DNA from: Entrophospora sp. SA101 | Lineage: Eukaryota > Glomeromycota > Glomeromycetes > Entrophosporales > Entrophosporaceae | DNA length: 36,724 bases | Direction of reading: 5' to 3' | NCBI GenBank assembly: GCA_958430865.1 | Contig: CAUDNR010003358.1 | Coordinates: forward strand, 32,083-68,806 | In this document: positions 21,480 to 34,859 of the stretch, in pieces | How positions within the stretch are numbered: the first letter of the stretch is position 1 | Layout: the number at the start of each line of letters is the position of its first letter | The notes under the pieces: generated by a model | Databases searched by the model: none | Told to the model about the DNA's origin: nothing | Seen by the model: the letters and a program-made list of their open reading frames with translations, nothing else | Program-made: the position numbers and the translations under genes

Positions 21480-24086
21480 TAATTTGACTTGTATATCTTC
21501 ATTGATGTTATTAAATCTCTAAAGAGTTCAGTTAGGTTTTAAAAAAACAAACCTGATACTACTTTAATAATTATATATATAAAATACATTTTTAAAAGTT
21601 TAAAGAAGAGAACAGCTTTTACTTGGTATGTGATATTGATTATTGTGCTGATTTTTTGCTTTGAAGTTTACATGAAATTAACATAGAAGCAACGAAGTTT
21701 ATCAAACAAGTCAATTTAACCCTTTTATTTAATACACAAAGTATGTTTTTTGTTATTTGTTTGCAAAGTGTAAAAATGAATTATTAAAGCGATTATATTA
21801 AATTATAAATTTCGACTCTTTAAATTAGTAGACAATGTTTGATATTATTTTTTATTTTAAAGTTTACAGCGCGTAAAACATGTGAAATCAAGACAAAAAC
21901 TGTTTATTGTGCATTGATACTGTATATTGCCCGATCTTTTTTCCTTATTCGTAAGGACTAATACATCAGCAGAAGAACAAATATTTCATCCTTTGGCAAC
22001 TCACTTAAAACTCTTTTTACCACTACTGACTCGTTGATTTTGATTCAAATCCTTTACTGTATTCTCATCAGAATCTATTTAAGGATATTTCATAAAGTAT
22101 GCGCGGCAGTAAAATTCATTCTGATAAGTTGAAGATGCATTTATTGTCTCATCGTTGGATTTTATAAGAAGACCTGGTACATAGCTACGTAAAGGTTCGT
22201 TTAGCCAAGTGCGCATTCATAAAAACCCTCGCTTCCACTAAAAAACATTTCAAGAAAATTATGGTTTTGTAGTTTCGAAGATGACGTATTGAATGGGAGA
22301 CTGTGATAAGTTTTGAAACTAAAGGAATCTGATAAGTCGACTTTGTTGTAGGAATGCAGTTGTGAAGATCAAGGTTTGTTGTATTTTGATATTTTGCAAG
22401 TAAGTCATAGCTGTAGACGAATATGTACTTAGAATTCAGGTATTAAAAAATAAAAATTAACAAGTGTAATTGTTTTGACGATCAAAGAATAGAGAACGAT
22501 AATAATAACTTCGCTTGTGAATCATTATTTACAACAATTTAAAAACGAAATCATTATAACTTTGTTGTGGGAATTATTTTTTGTGAAAGATTGACATTAG
22601 AAAAAAAAATCGAATTTGTGAATTTCCGATCAGAACGATTGCAAATAAAATAGATTATTATATTTGATAAAAAGAAGTTATTTTTCTTCTAATCCTTTAT
22701 CATCCAGTGTTTCCGTACTGAACCTGATTTTCAATGACTTCTATAAAAGATTTGCCATTACTACTATTTATTTTACTTTCTTTGTATTTCTGATTCCCAA
22801 TTGGAACAACATTATCTGGAATTTTTTCGTGATTCACCACTTATTATTATCATTATATTAATATTTGTCGTACCAAAATTTACATTTGTACAATAAGTCC
22901 GTCAGTCCAATTGCCACTTTTTTTATTACGCTAATTAGACCGAAAACTGCAAAGGTATAAAAATAATAATAATAAATAAATAATAAAAGAAATATAAACT
23001 TTATTAGTAAAGAGTTTGATATTTGTAACGATTATTTTATTCGTTAATGAATTTATATGGATATTATTACTCTAAGATTTACGCTTGCTTGAAGTAGTAT
23101 ATATATTACCAGCGAACATTATTTGACTTTCTGTGCGGTTATTCCTGTTATACAACATTAATAGGGAAGAATACAGGTAAATTTTCTAGTTCTAAATCCA
23201 GGATTTGGCCTTGAGTGATAAATAAGTATAACAATAAGATTCATTATTAATTAAAAATCAAGTTAATATCAATAGTATTTTGTTCAAGATCACAAATTTT
23301 ATTATCAACCAGTGACAACACACATCCTTAGCTATGTTTCTTGGCGAATCACATTCTTATTATCCTCTACTAATTCATAATTTGTCAAGTAGAGAATTCT
23401 CGATAATGATTTTTAATTAAATAAAAGTTATTTTTTTAAAAGGAAATAACGAAACATTCAAAAATTTTATTTTGACGTGTATAAATCATCTACGAATAAT
23501 AATGGTGGAAAATTTCCTTAAATAATTGAATTTTAGATTGAATAGAATGAATTTGAATTAGAGTTTAGAATTTAGAATTCGAATTAAAATTGGGATATTT
23601 TTATCGAGTACTTTAAGGGAATCGATCGATTTGTCGAGTTTATCTGTGTAGTGTTAGAATTTAAGATTTAGAATAAATCCCGCTGTCACAAGGCAGCGAA
23701 CTAGGATCATTTTGGGTAATGATATGTGTTGCGCCAATGTAGTGTTACTTGATCATCTAGGGGTTAGCGTTTGCAATATCCGAATATTCATTCATGACAT
23801 TCGACGATCACACCGTTTTAGAAAGATTACTACTTATTATTATGAATTATTATTACAAATTTGTTTTCGCCCAGGATAGTAACTGTGGTCACTAAACACG
23901 ATTACTCCCAAGTACAGTTACTTTAGGGGTGTCATTACTACTATGTAGTAATGGTGTGTTTTAATTATTCGAATTAAATGTAACAATAGTAATAGTAATG
24001 GTAATAGCACTAGAAAAAAGTTAAAATCAACCGACAATTGGAATGTTTACGATTTTTTTTTGCAAATTATTTTTTATTTATCATCA

Positions 24087-27000
24087 TCAACGTAATTTAG
24101 TCGATCTTCTTAGAGCGTAATAAGATAAAATTCTTATTCCAATACAAATCAAAATCAATATTATAACATCTTCAAACCATTTCAAGTCATGTAAATGAAG
24201 TCTATCTAATACAGAAACACCAGGTAAAATAGCATTTGAATTTGGATTTAAACATTCGCTGTAATCGCTTTTTTCACCAAAAGATGAACATTTAAAATAT
24301 GATCGACTTGTGCCGAATTGAATCAACATTAATAAGGAGTATGAATAACGACTGAACGACTATTATCAGAAGTAAAGAAAGATCAATAATGATTTACTTG
24401 TAAATTAAATTGAAATTAAATTGAATTGAACTAAAAACTTACAAGATATTGTGACCATTCTAATCCGTAAGGTAAATTTTGTACATAGAAACCACTCAAT
24501 AACATAGACGTCAAGACAAATATCGTGGAAACAGCTATAATAATAATGAAATAATCACAATTAATTTTAATTGCTAATTAATTTAATTAATTATAAAATA
24601 CAGTTAAGAAAACTTACATATGCTTTTTCGAATATCTAATAGAGCTGCACCAAATAAATAACCAAAACTTTGAGCGGTTATACTCGTTAATAACATTGCG
24701 AACTATTTTTTTTTTAAAAATCATAATTAAAAAAAATTAATCAATAAAATTAATTAAAACAAATAAAATCAAAGATTTAAATTATCAATTTATTTACCAA
24801 ATAAGCGAAAAAACTATCAGCATAAGGTAATAAATTAGTTGCCGAATAGGTCATAATAACGAATGCTGCTGGATGTAGTAATATTAACGGCAATTCGGCC
24901 AATTGTTTTGCTATGAAATACGAAGATAATCGATAGGACCTTGATTGTCTTTCTTTAGATAACATCTCAATATCTATTGGAAGTGATGATATTGCACCGA
25001 TTAATGGATGAAATGACCAAAATATTGACCTATATATATATAAATAAATAAACAAAATAAAGCATAAGGTTACGTACGAAATTATTATTATTATAATGAT
25101 GATTATAACAACGAATTAAATACTTACGTAAAAGAGATCTGTAAATTATCCATAATAGTAGGAATAAAAATTAATTAATCATTCAATAATGTAATGGTGA
25201 TGATGATAATAATAATATCACGCGAACAAAAACTTACCAAACCATATCTATCACTAAGGTTTTGTTCTTCAAAAGGTATTCGTAACCAAACTAAAATAAC
25301 AACAATTCCCAAAACAATTGTTTGTATAACATTAATTTTTGACAAAATTACACCTTTTTGTTGTTTAAAAGATCTTTCTGCTAATATCTTTATCTGTTGT
25401 GAAAATGTAGCCTCCCAGCGATATTCAACTGTTATTCGTTTATTTGATGGAATTGTAACTATTGTTGATGAGAAAATTTGATTTTCTTCAAATGAAGAAG
25501 GAGATGATGATAAAGTTGTCGATGATGATGAGCTTTCTTTTGGTGCTTTCATGAATTCGGGACCTTTTTCTTTTCCTTGTGGATCGTTACTTATTTTTTC
25601 GGCATAAGACTTTATTAATTTTTTTTTACTTTTATCGTCGTTTAATAATTCCACTTTAAAGAATGGGTTAATAAGTTTAAAAGTTTTCTTGGAAAAAAAT
25701 TTCAGATTTAAACTTAAAAAAATAAAAATATTTACATATATAATCGGCAGGATTGAAATTAGACTGACATTTGAATCCTTCGTTCGCAAGATAATCTACT
25801 ATTTTCTTTTGGTCGTCAAAATATACCATGCGACCATCGGCCATTAGTAGTAATTTATCCAAAAGCTCAAATACTTGTGAGGATGGTTGATGAATAACCA
25901 TAATGATTGTTTTAGAATGTTTTAATGCAAAAGTTTTTAAAATGTTTGTGAGTTCTAAAGCCAACGAAGAATCTAAATAATAATAACCACATTTATTTTA
26001 GCATAATAAAAAAATATTTAAGGTAAAAAAAGTAAACAGTAAATGAAAAATAAATACATACCAAGTCCCGAGGTCGGTTCATCCAATAATATAATGCTAG
26101 GATCCGTTAACAATTCGCTTGCAATACTAACACGTTTTCTTTCACCGCCTGAAATACCTCCAGATCCACTATTTCCAATCAGTGTGTTTGAACATTTAGA
26201 CAGATTCAATAGTTGAATCACATTTTCAACTTGCTTTAATTTGTCACGTTTTGACATTATACGTGGAAGACGCAATAAAGCCTTAAAATTGTAATAGTTG
26301 TATGATATTAATAATGATTTATTATCAAAATTATAAATTTATATATAAAAAAATCTAATACGTACGGTATATTTTAAAGTCTCTCGTACTGTCAATTGAG
26401 GAAAGAATATATCATGTTGTGTACAATAAGACACAAATCGTTTTGAATCTTTTGTAGGTTTATGACCATTCATAAGTATTGTCCCTTCAACATTTTTACT
26501 ATTTACTCTATTTCCGAGAAGATTTAATAGAGTTGTTTTACCACATCCAGATGGTCCCATTATAGCGAGAATTTCACCTATTAAGCATTTTTTTATATTA
26601 ATATTAATTATTTGTTATATTAATAAATATTGTTATATTATGTTAATAAATATTTATTATATTATTTATTATTTATTATTTAATATTATTTATTAAATAT
26701 TAATAATAAATAATTACTGTTATTGGTTACTATTATTAATTATTAATTATTTCCTTACTCGCGTTTTTTTATTTACCTGGATTAACACGTCCGTGAATAT
26801 TTTCAATAATTTTTCTACGTAAATCATGGCTTCCATTTTCTAAATCATTATTTGTGTTTTGTTTATTGCGAAAATAATTCCAAAATTTCCAATTTTCTAT
26901 TTTTTTCTGCGGCGTAGAATTTTGGTTTATGTAATAATTTATACCACTCCATTCTAAATAAACAGGATTATTTTTTGCAACGGAATCTTGTGAATTGTAT

Positions 27001-27251
27001 TCAATCAATTCATTTCTTTTCGCTGATTTTTCTCTTTCGTTTGTTCTATTATTATTAGTAACTGCTACTCTTTCATCAGTAATAATTTCATTATCTTCTG
27101 TTATTATATATGGCTATGAATTATAAATTTATTATTATTATTATTCGAAAAAAAGGTTGCACGAATAAAATTTTAACAAGCACAGATAATAAAATACCTC
27201 GATTGTTAATGCAATATTTTTGTTATTTTCGTTTTTATTTATTTGAGACAT
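24087..27251 (-). CDS. ABCG (White/BCRP-type) half-transporter (11 exons, 722 aa)
   Basis: Exons on the minus strand: 27251-27198, 27113-26777, 26577-26366, 26281-26062, 25972-25736, 25653-25238, 25138-25128, 25029-24798, 24702-24618, 24534-24443, 24359-24087; total 2169 nt, no stop. Nucleotide-binding domain first: Walker [10 protein letters not shown] (K144), Q-loop in YCTQHD, signature SGGERKR (245-251), Walker [13 protein letters not shown] (264-275), switch His in MVIHQPSSQ (H302), then FNPADYI. A Ser-rich linker follows. The ABC2 membrane domain has about six helices: the first in [16 protein letters not shown], later [27 protein letters not shown], the last near [14 protein letters not shown], with a Cys-bearing loop ([13 protein letters not shown]) before it. 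The NBD-first order marks the G family, which works as a dimer exporting lipids, sterols or hydrophobic compounds. Substrate unknown. One exon is only 11 nt (ISFT junction), needed to keep frame. Confidence 0.93.
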
Positions 27252-28999
27252 GTTTTATTAAAAAAATTTTTTAACAAATTATAAAGCAGAATTAATAAAA
27301 AATTTTTGATCTTGAATCTAAAAAAACCTCGAGTTTATATAACTTTTGTGAATATGGATCAATAATTAACCAAAGCCGTTCATTAGTTAATGAATTTTGA
27401 TTACAATAATATACATTCATATAATTAGCGGGAAAAGTTTTACGCATTTGTTTGTTTTTTAAAAAAAAATTCACAATATGTATTATTATTATTAATTAAA
27501 GTTTCGGTTCTATAGTGTAACATTGATCAAGAATCCTGCGCATTATGAGTTTTTTGTAACTTTGATCAAGATTTTGCGTCATTTAATTGATTCTCGAAAA
27601 ATAATCTCTTAAACTATGATTAAAGGAATCATTATTATGGCTTTTCTCTTTTATCTATTGATATACTTTAACGATTAATAATCAATATTTGCAAATGAAC
27701 AATAATACAAGTAATAATAATAAAGTCCATCTTTCAAAGAAGAGAGAATAATCTAACGATTAGTTGTTTAAGTGTGTATTCATTTAATTTATAATCACGG
27801 CATCCTTTTTGATTTCCACGAAAAAATGTTTCTATTATAGGTTAATCCAGGCACGGATTATTTTTCAGCCAGTTATTATATTGATCGACCGTGATTGATG
27901 ACTGCGTCATTGTTTTGATGCTAAATACAAACCTGTGTCATTTGAAGTCCTACGTTATTTACGCAGCTATGAAAATTTTTCATTCCAATAAAATAAAAAT
28001 TATAATATTCAAGTTTTGATAAATCAAGACAAATCCAAGTTCAAAGACTAATCACAGGTTTATGTCTTTTTGCTTCTGGATTTGTATTTCTTTACTTTTG
28101 GTAAATTCTGGTTATTGACATATTCTTTATTATCATTTTCAACAAATGACCAAAAATCATATATTTGGAATTAGATAAAGTTGTTTTACTTGAAAGACAT
28201 TTTATTTGGAAGTTGTAGATTTTGAGAATAATATAAGGTGTGAGAATATAATAAAGATTTCATTACCATCTCCATTCTGTTATTCTGTTATTCTGTTATT
28301 CTAATTATTCTTAAAAAAGAAATATTGTAACATGAGAATTACTAATGGTAAAGTCACGTGTACTTATGGAAAAGGTGCATTTATGGAGTGTGCATTATGG
28401 AAGACTTCAAACTTCAAACCCATATGTACAGTACATTATTGAAGATGTACATTTTAAATCAAAAAAATTTAAAGATTATAATTTAATATTTTAATGAAAG
28501 AGCCTAAACCTTTAGAATTATTTCTGTATTTAGGAGTAAAAATCAATACAACGGATTGATTTTAATTTGCTGGGAATCTTAAATCAAGTTTCACCAAAAA
28601 CTTGGATTGCAATCACATTCATTTGAAAATTTATTACATTATTAAATATCATGGATCAAATTAACCTATAGTTAATTTAAAGCTAGCATGTCACCCTTTG
28701 ATCAAGCTATCTAATTAGATATGTTTAAGTAAACTCATCTAAATAATCAGGAAAGGTTCATTTTATCTAAATCTATATGATTAGATTGTTGTCAAGTTGA
28801 TTATGATTTAAAAAATTAACAACCAGCAATGAAGAAGATAAACACGAGTGTTTACGCCTAGATTCAATTATATAAGAAAAGAAAACTATACTGTTAATAA
28901 AAAATAAACCAATAATGATTACATCAGGATATATATACAAACATATTATAACAACAATAAACATAGGATAAATACCAAATTATCAAAAAAATATTTGAG
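27252..28999. other. Intergenic region upstream of the ABCG gene
   Basis: A 60-codon minus-strand frame at 27292-27474 (starting MNFFLKNKQM) has no known family and probably lies in the 5' untranslated or promoter region. A short repeat of the unit TTCTGTTA lies at 28278-28300. The rest is AT-rich with no recognised gene or RNA. Confidence 0.4.
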
Positions 29000-30190
29000 T
29001 TAATGCCTCTATTGTTGTTCGAATAGGATAATAATTTTCAACATTACCAATAGATAATTTGCCAACTTCATATAAATTCCAAATACCATTAACTTTTGTT
29101 TTTAGCAACAACACACATTATTACAGCTTGTGAAGATGCTGCATTTCATATTTTATATCCACATAACTGCTCCTTAGGTTTATCTGGATTGTATAATTTA
29201 AAACTTGGTTTTGGAAAGCTTCAATATTAGGCGAATCCCATGATGACAATATAAAATATAATCATGTTACATTTGATGGTAAACTGGATAAATCAACTGT
29301 TGTACGATGATGACCTTATTATCATGAAAAATACATGAAAAATTTTAATATTATTTATAAATAAAAAATTTGAGCTTTTTCCCTTTAAAGATTCATCACC
29401 TTTTTTATTAGCAAAATCCATCACATCACCAGAATGAGAAATACATTTTAGATCAACATGACCTGTTGAACCATAATTCAATGTTCTGTTAAATAATTTA
29501 TCATTATACAACATACAAGTCCATCCAAGCAATCACAATTTCTTCAGGAAATCCCAAAAATAAATCAAACGTTAAATTATTAAGAGATTGGTCTTTAGAA
29601 ATCGAGTAAAGTAATACCATTAATTGTATGTGGCTTCCTTCTACAATATTATATTCTGATAATAATTTACTCTCAATTTTATTTTGACGAAAAGTCTATT
29701 AATTAAGAAAATTAAAATACATATATTATTATATTATAAATATTATATTATGTGTGTTTATATTATTACCTCTAATTCAACTTCGTTATAAATCAATTTT
29801 TGTTTAGTTTTTGAATTTATTGCTTATTAAGAGCAAGAACATTTCTGACATTCTCTAACTTTAATTGAATCTTATGACCATCTAACATTACAACATAGAA
29901 ATTTCCAGTAAAATTATTATTATTATTTATAATTTTCGATATTAGAATATTATCGATATCAATCTTGAAAGAAGCTTTGTTCCATGAAACTTTATAGTTT
30001 CGATTTCTTTTTGATTAAGATTTTTACATTCAGGACATTGTTTTGAATTGTGCTCACTATCCAAATGTTTTATTAACCATTTTATACAAAAAGTAGAAAC
30101 ATGTTGACACTTGTTACTGATAACATCATTTGGAAATTCACGAGGTAGTTTTTCAAGTTGACAACTTTTACTTAAAAAAGGGTTATTTTA
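29000..30190 (-). pseudogene. Decayed gene with RING-like, ubiquitin-like and TerD-like segments
   Basis: Minus strand, several frames. From the 5' side: a zinc-finger segment at about 30175-30010 (SCQLEKLP, NKCQHVSTFCIKWLIKHL, QCPECK) with RING-like Cys/His spacing. Next a ubiquitin-like piece (YVVMLDGHKIQLKLE, then LLSEYNIVEGSHIQLMVLL). Then a TerD-type stress-protein domain: LTFDLFLGFPEE, CMLYNDKLFNRTLNY, ISHSGDVMDFANKKGDESL, SSWDSPNIEAFQ, NAASSQAVIMCVVAKN and VGKLSIGNVENYYPIRTTIE. The TerD fold is known from bacterial tellurite-resistance proteins and is found in some eukaryotic multi-domain proteins. Stops and frame changes occur every 50-100 codons, so it is dead, though introns may explain some of them. 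The combination suggests an ubiquitin-linked signalling family. Confidence 0.55.
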
Positions 30191-30739
30191 AAAATAAATA
30201 TTTATTCTGCCTTGTTTGTAAATTTTGTGAAATTTTAAAATGATATTGACATCACCTAACACATTTTCAAAGAAAGAAATTTTTTTCACGCTTAAATGTT
30301 AATTTCTGCATAAACTTACGAGTGACATAACCGGAACCATTTCTTAGATCATAACTATCACATATTGGTAGTAGCAAACACTATGGTAAAATATAATATG
30401 GCACCCTTGACACACCCTTGTAGCTCTCTTCGTTGCAAAGTGAAAGAGAGATACGTTTTGAACTTTGGATCCAAGATTTTTAAAGTTAAAAGAATTATTT
30501 CATAATTCAATCAAAGGATCTGTCTTGATTAGTTCTACAATTTTGGTAGTTAATCTACCCATTTTTAAAATTAATTTGTTAATTTATTTATAGGAAAAAA
30601 AGTATACGAGGATATAAAACAATATTTTGCTTCAGTGTCATTTTGCTGTCTGTTTTTTGTAACTTCCTTGTCTTTCTTTCACTTGAAATATATTGTACCA
30701 ATAATTCCACACTTGTTCTGAAGTCATTTAATTGTTCAA

Positions 30740-31600
30740 CTTCTGGTGGTACTCTTATATTGACCCAGATGATTTAAATTTGAATCTCTTCATGCGTTGA
30801 ACCTTTGTAATTATTATCACCCTCATCTCCTGAATCTTCTGAATTATTATCATCATAACCTTTTTCTAGAACATAATAATCTTCCGAACCATTGTTGTTT
30901 TTTTCTCCCCTTTCATCATTAGTTTTCTCTTCATCTTCTAAAATAAATTTCTGTTGATTTTTAAACAAAATATACCAATTGAAATCACAATATCATTATT
31001 CGTAGTAGTGATAGCATTTGTTGTATTTAATTTTAATTTTCTCTCATTCTTTTCTTTTACCAAATTGTTATAGATTCCTTAGATATTAGAAATAAATTTA
31101 ATCGAATTATTTTAGAACATAAAATAATAAATAAACATTTATATATTTTTACTCTTGTTATTAATAATTTGTTGAATCATGACTTCCAGCACGAAATCAT
31201 TTTCAGTTAAAGGAAATTTTTCATCATTGCGATAGTGCTGTTTAAACTACAAAATCAATGTTTTTGTGAATAAACCAAATTTTGTTCATAATAAGTTGTA
31301 AATAATTTAAAACTACCTACCCTTTTAATGCAAGACAATATTATTTAGTTGTTCGAAAATCTATGCCTTCTCTTTTCAAATATTTAGACATTTGATTCTG
31401 TAAAAGAATGTCAATAATGTAAGTAGGTTTCATTTAAATTAATACTATAAAGTATTATTAAACATGTCCTATAAGTTCTTAAATCCGGACTTTCTTCATC
31501 ACCTTCGGGAGACTCTCCAAGTTTTTCAATGAATTTTAAAAATAATACGTTCCGACCTCTCCAATTTATCAAATATTTTTTTTTCTTAAATCCTTTAAAA
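30740..31600 (-). pseudogene. Possible 5' part of the same decayed gene
   Basis: On the minus strand: WRGRNVLFLKFIEKLGE followed by SPEGDEESPDLRTYR near 31565-31470; NQMSKYLKREGIDFRTTK near 31400-31345, just after a good splice acceptor (TTTTACAG); a very acidic stretch at 30968-30774 (EDEEKTNDERGEKNNN and following); and IWVNIRVPPEVEQLNDFR near 30770-30715. The pieces are collinear with the RING/TerD remains downstream, but stops separate them. No family name given. Confidence 0.35.
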
Positions 31601-31825
31601 GACTAGTAGTCACTATGGTAATAAACAATTAGTATGTATATAGTGGTAAAATTTTGAGTGTAAACGAACGTAAAATAAATTTGTTTTTTTTAAAAAAAAA
31701 AAGTTAATTTTTATTATTAAATTTTTTTAAAATTTTGTCGCATTTAAAATTAACTATAAAGTTAATATGATAATAAATACCGTATATTGTGATTACACTA
31801 ACTATACTAGTTTTGGATAATTGTA

Positions 31826-32092
31826 GTGTATATACTTGCGTGTGGACATGGTTATCACAATCATTGTCTACAAAGGTGCCAATCTAAATGTTTGATATGT
31901 TTGGACTATCTTCAAGTAGAAATCAAAAAAAATGTCAATGTACTAAAAGAAAGTATGTCGAAAAGATTAACGAAAATGAATTTATCAAAAATAATGAAAA
32001 TGCAGTTGATGATGATTCGGGTAATGTTGATGATGCAGCAAACGATGGAAATTTTATTAGAAAATGCAAAAAAAAAAATTTTTGAGTTGTAA
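31826..32092 (+). pseudogene. RING-type zinc finger fragment
   Basis: The plus strand reads ILACGHGYHNHCLQRCQSK, then CLICLDYL. This is the second half of a RING-like finger (C-G-H-x-Y-H-x-x-C followed by C-x-x-C). Just after it the coding sense seems to jump frame: the +1 frame gives an acidic tail (NENAVDDDSGNVDDAANDG). The first half of the finger is not visible upstream. A frameshifted fragment or the last exon of a broken gene. Confidence 0.35.
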
Positions 32093-32476
32093 ATTTTGTT
32101 TTTATTATACATCGTTCATGTTTTGTCTTAATCGTATATCTTAAATTGGTCGCGTTTACATTTCGTCAACATTCGTTATATTAAGGTTATTGTGCGTATG
32201 ATTGTAAATAAATAAGTGGGACAACATTGCCTCATTAAACCCATTGATGTCTTCATTTGCAAGAAAATACTAAAAGCCACAATCCATTAAAACCCTAGTA
32301 TATTATTATGCGAAAAATTTAATGGTTAAACAAACATTATGGTTATTTTATTTTTATTATAAGTTACATTTATGTTATTTATAAATACTATTATGTAATA
32401 GTGTGGTTTGACATGATAATATGGCAACTTCTCTCTACCATTGCTAGTTATGTAAACCAGACCTTGATTAATTCAA

Positions 32477-33625
32477 TCAATTTGAATCTTCGGCATCTCC
32501 CAAGTGATTCCAAACATTCTCAATGTTAGGACGTAGATCTCTTTCAAATGCCCAACATTCTAAAAAAATTCAAAATTATTAAATGGATAGTTATATATTT
32601 ATATGTATTTAAAAAATCATTATTACCTTTATATAAATCTTTATAAAATTTAGGAGTGTTTTGAACTGGACTTTCACGAAGATTTTCATAAACAATTAAA
32701 TAACATAACCTACATGGCTCATTAGAATATTCTTCAAATGGTGGTTTTTGTGATGAAATCTCCCAAAATAACACTCCTAAACTATATATATCAGACATAA
32801 TTTCATCTCTAAAGAACTTTTTTGGGCTCATTAGATGCTGAGGATCTAAATAGGGTATTTGTTCAAAATATTGAGCCAAAGTTTTTTTAGATTCTTCTAT
32901 TTTTTTGTACCGTCCAAAATTGTGGAGCCTTATTCTACCATTGATCATACCAATGTTGTCTGACCTCTATTATTTATTATTACACAATATATATAAAATA
33001 TATTATTATTAATCATCAGAAAAAAATAAATTATATATAAAAATGTTAGATAATTACCAAATTGCCATGATACATATCATATTGATGTAGACAATATAAT
33101 CCACTTGTTAATTGTTTGGCAAGTTTGAATTTTTCATTCCATGATAAGTCACTGCTACTCAAATAATCTCTTAAATTATAATCAGCATATTCTGAAATCA
33201 CAGTAACAATATTACTAGCATTAGGCTCTTGTGTTAAACCAACATAGCCCAAAACATTGTCATGAACTGAGGCTTTATGAAGCTTTTGTAACTGTATTAA
33301 ATAAATTTTTATTTAAATAATAAAATAAAAATTTACAAAATAAGATTCAAAAAATATTTATTTATATTCAATAACCAACCTCTAAAAGTACATGCCTCAA
33401 TGAGAACTGAGTATTAAATTTAGATTTTGACAAAGTTACGACTTTTTGTAATGGCCTTAAAACAGCCTTTTTTAATATTGAGTCAGCAGAATTTTCAACC
33501 AACTCTACACGCTCAAAATCACTGCAATCATAAAACAACATGAAACCATTTGCTTTAGCCTTATATATCCATTCCCTGGCTTCTTGATCGTCGGGCAAAA
33601 GTTTAAGGTCGTCCATATTAGCCAT
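32477..33625 (-). CDS. Protein kinase-like pseudokinase A (4 exons, 300 aa)
   Basis: Exons on the minus strand: 33625-33380, 33291-33058, 32966-32627, 32559-32477; total 903 nt, GT-AG introns. The fold is TKL-like: EAREWIYKAK at the N-terminus, VISEYADYNLRDYL at the hinge, LTSGLYCLHQYDMYHGNL at the catalytic loop, SDIYSLGVLFWEISSQKPPF for helix F, and ECWAFERDLRP near the end (kinase subdomain XI). Catalytic residues are changed: HRD is HGN (157-159), DFG is NFG (176-178), the Gly-rich loop reads VENSADSI, and no V-A-x-K lysine is visible. The frame is fully open, so it is a pseudokinase, not a pseudogene. Its paralog stands at 35172-36304 on the other strand. A scaffold or regulatory role is inference. 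Confidence 0.88.
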
Positions 33626-34015
33626 TTTTGTTATATATATTTTAAAAATGAAATTTATATATAAAGTGGAAAGTTTTTGATAAAAATGAATTATAATATT
33701 TTAGGAAAAAATTTTTTATTTTTTAAAATTTTACAGTATAACCTTAGTATAACCTTGGTACGAAATGGCTGGATATATAGGAAAATTTCATTCCAAAATT
33801 CGTTGAAATTACTAATCGCGCGTTTCACGAATTTTTATAGTGTGCGGCAAGATTTTTAAAAAGTATATTAATAAACTGCCAATGTAATCATTAATTATTA
33901 TTGTTATTATTAACATTATTAATATTAGTGCTATCATTTCTTTTTTCCTTTTATATGGTTTTATATTTCTATTTTTTCCCAATCTTTTATTTATTTACAA
34001 TCCTATCTTAAAATC

Positions 34016-34037
34016 AGTCAGATGATCAAAAGTATAT
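34016..34037 (+). repeat. 22-bp dispersed repeat, copy 2
   Basis: Exact match to 20897-20918, same orientation. Confidence 0.5.
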
Positions 34038-34559
34038 TTTAGATAATCTTATTTTAGGTAAAGCATTCATTACAATATTTTCTCAAATTTGTAGTGTAAT
34101 TTCATGTGTGTAGCATTACCAACATTACATGGTAAGCATATTAATCTTCAAGAATCAAAGAATTTAATGATGTATTTTTTGCTATCCAATTCAATTTACT
34201 TGTTTATAGAGATATGCAACTTTGAAATGAGATTTTGAGATTAAACTTTCAACAATTCTATGACTTGTATACTTTGTATCTAGAACTTTTATCATTCATG
34301 AATAGCTGGTCTCTTAATAAAATTTAAGATTCAAGTTTAATATCAACTTTATTGAAAAAATAATCATTTTTAAAAAATACAAATTATTTTTTATTATAAT
34401 TTCCGACTACAAAAGTGTTTTTATAAGAGAAACAAAGAATATATTTTGGCAAACAATTACCATCACATGTATAATTAATTAGTATTAGTATATTATATCA
34501 ATATCGTATTAGTAGTATTATAATTAGATCAACCAAACGTTATTATTATACTAATATTA

Positions 34560-34750
34560 ATACAGATATTCGGATATCCTATTACTATCCATTCATCAAA
34601 ACTCTATCCGAATCCAAGCTCTAACGGATATTCACATATTCATGAATATTAATGTTAACACTAATATCCATCGATCAACCGTGGGGTAAAATTGATATCC
34701 GGATAGTCGCGAATATTCACGGACATTCACGGATACTATCCGACAGATAT
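34560..34750. repeat. Cluster of GGATATTC / GATATCC motifs
   Basis: Words such as TATTCGGATATCC, CGGATATTCAC, GATATCCGGATAG, GAATATTCACGG and ACATTCACGGATAC recur on both strands within 190 bases. The density and the palindromes suggest a transposon terminal region or a decayed tandem array. No paired ends found. Confidence 0.4.
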
Positions 34751-34859
34751 AATCACTAGATGAATTTGATGAAAGTTTCGATGAAGAAGAATTAGAGCAT
34801 TTGGAAATTAGTAGAAGAAAATGTCCTTTGAACTAGATAAATGTTTGTTGTTGTTGTTG

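Larger units (their letters stand above)
20131..24086. other. Large region without a recognised gene
   Basis: Nearly 4 kb with no convincing gene. Held here: a possible mariner-like element at 20630-21479, one copy of a 22-bp repeat at 20897-20918, and a minus-strand 90-codon frame at 20959-21231 without known family. Near 23870-23960 a short inverted pair (TAGTAACTGT / ACAGTTACTT) is seen. The remainder is AT-rich with no frames, RNAs or clear repeats. Confidence 0.4.

Noticed and set aside
25194..25481. Plus-strand 95-codon frame inside the ABCG gene
   Set aside because: Antisense to exon 6 of the transporter; a shadow of the real frame.
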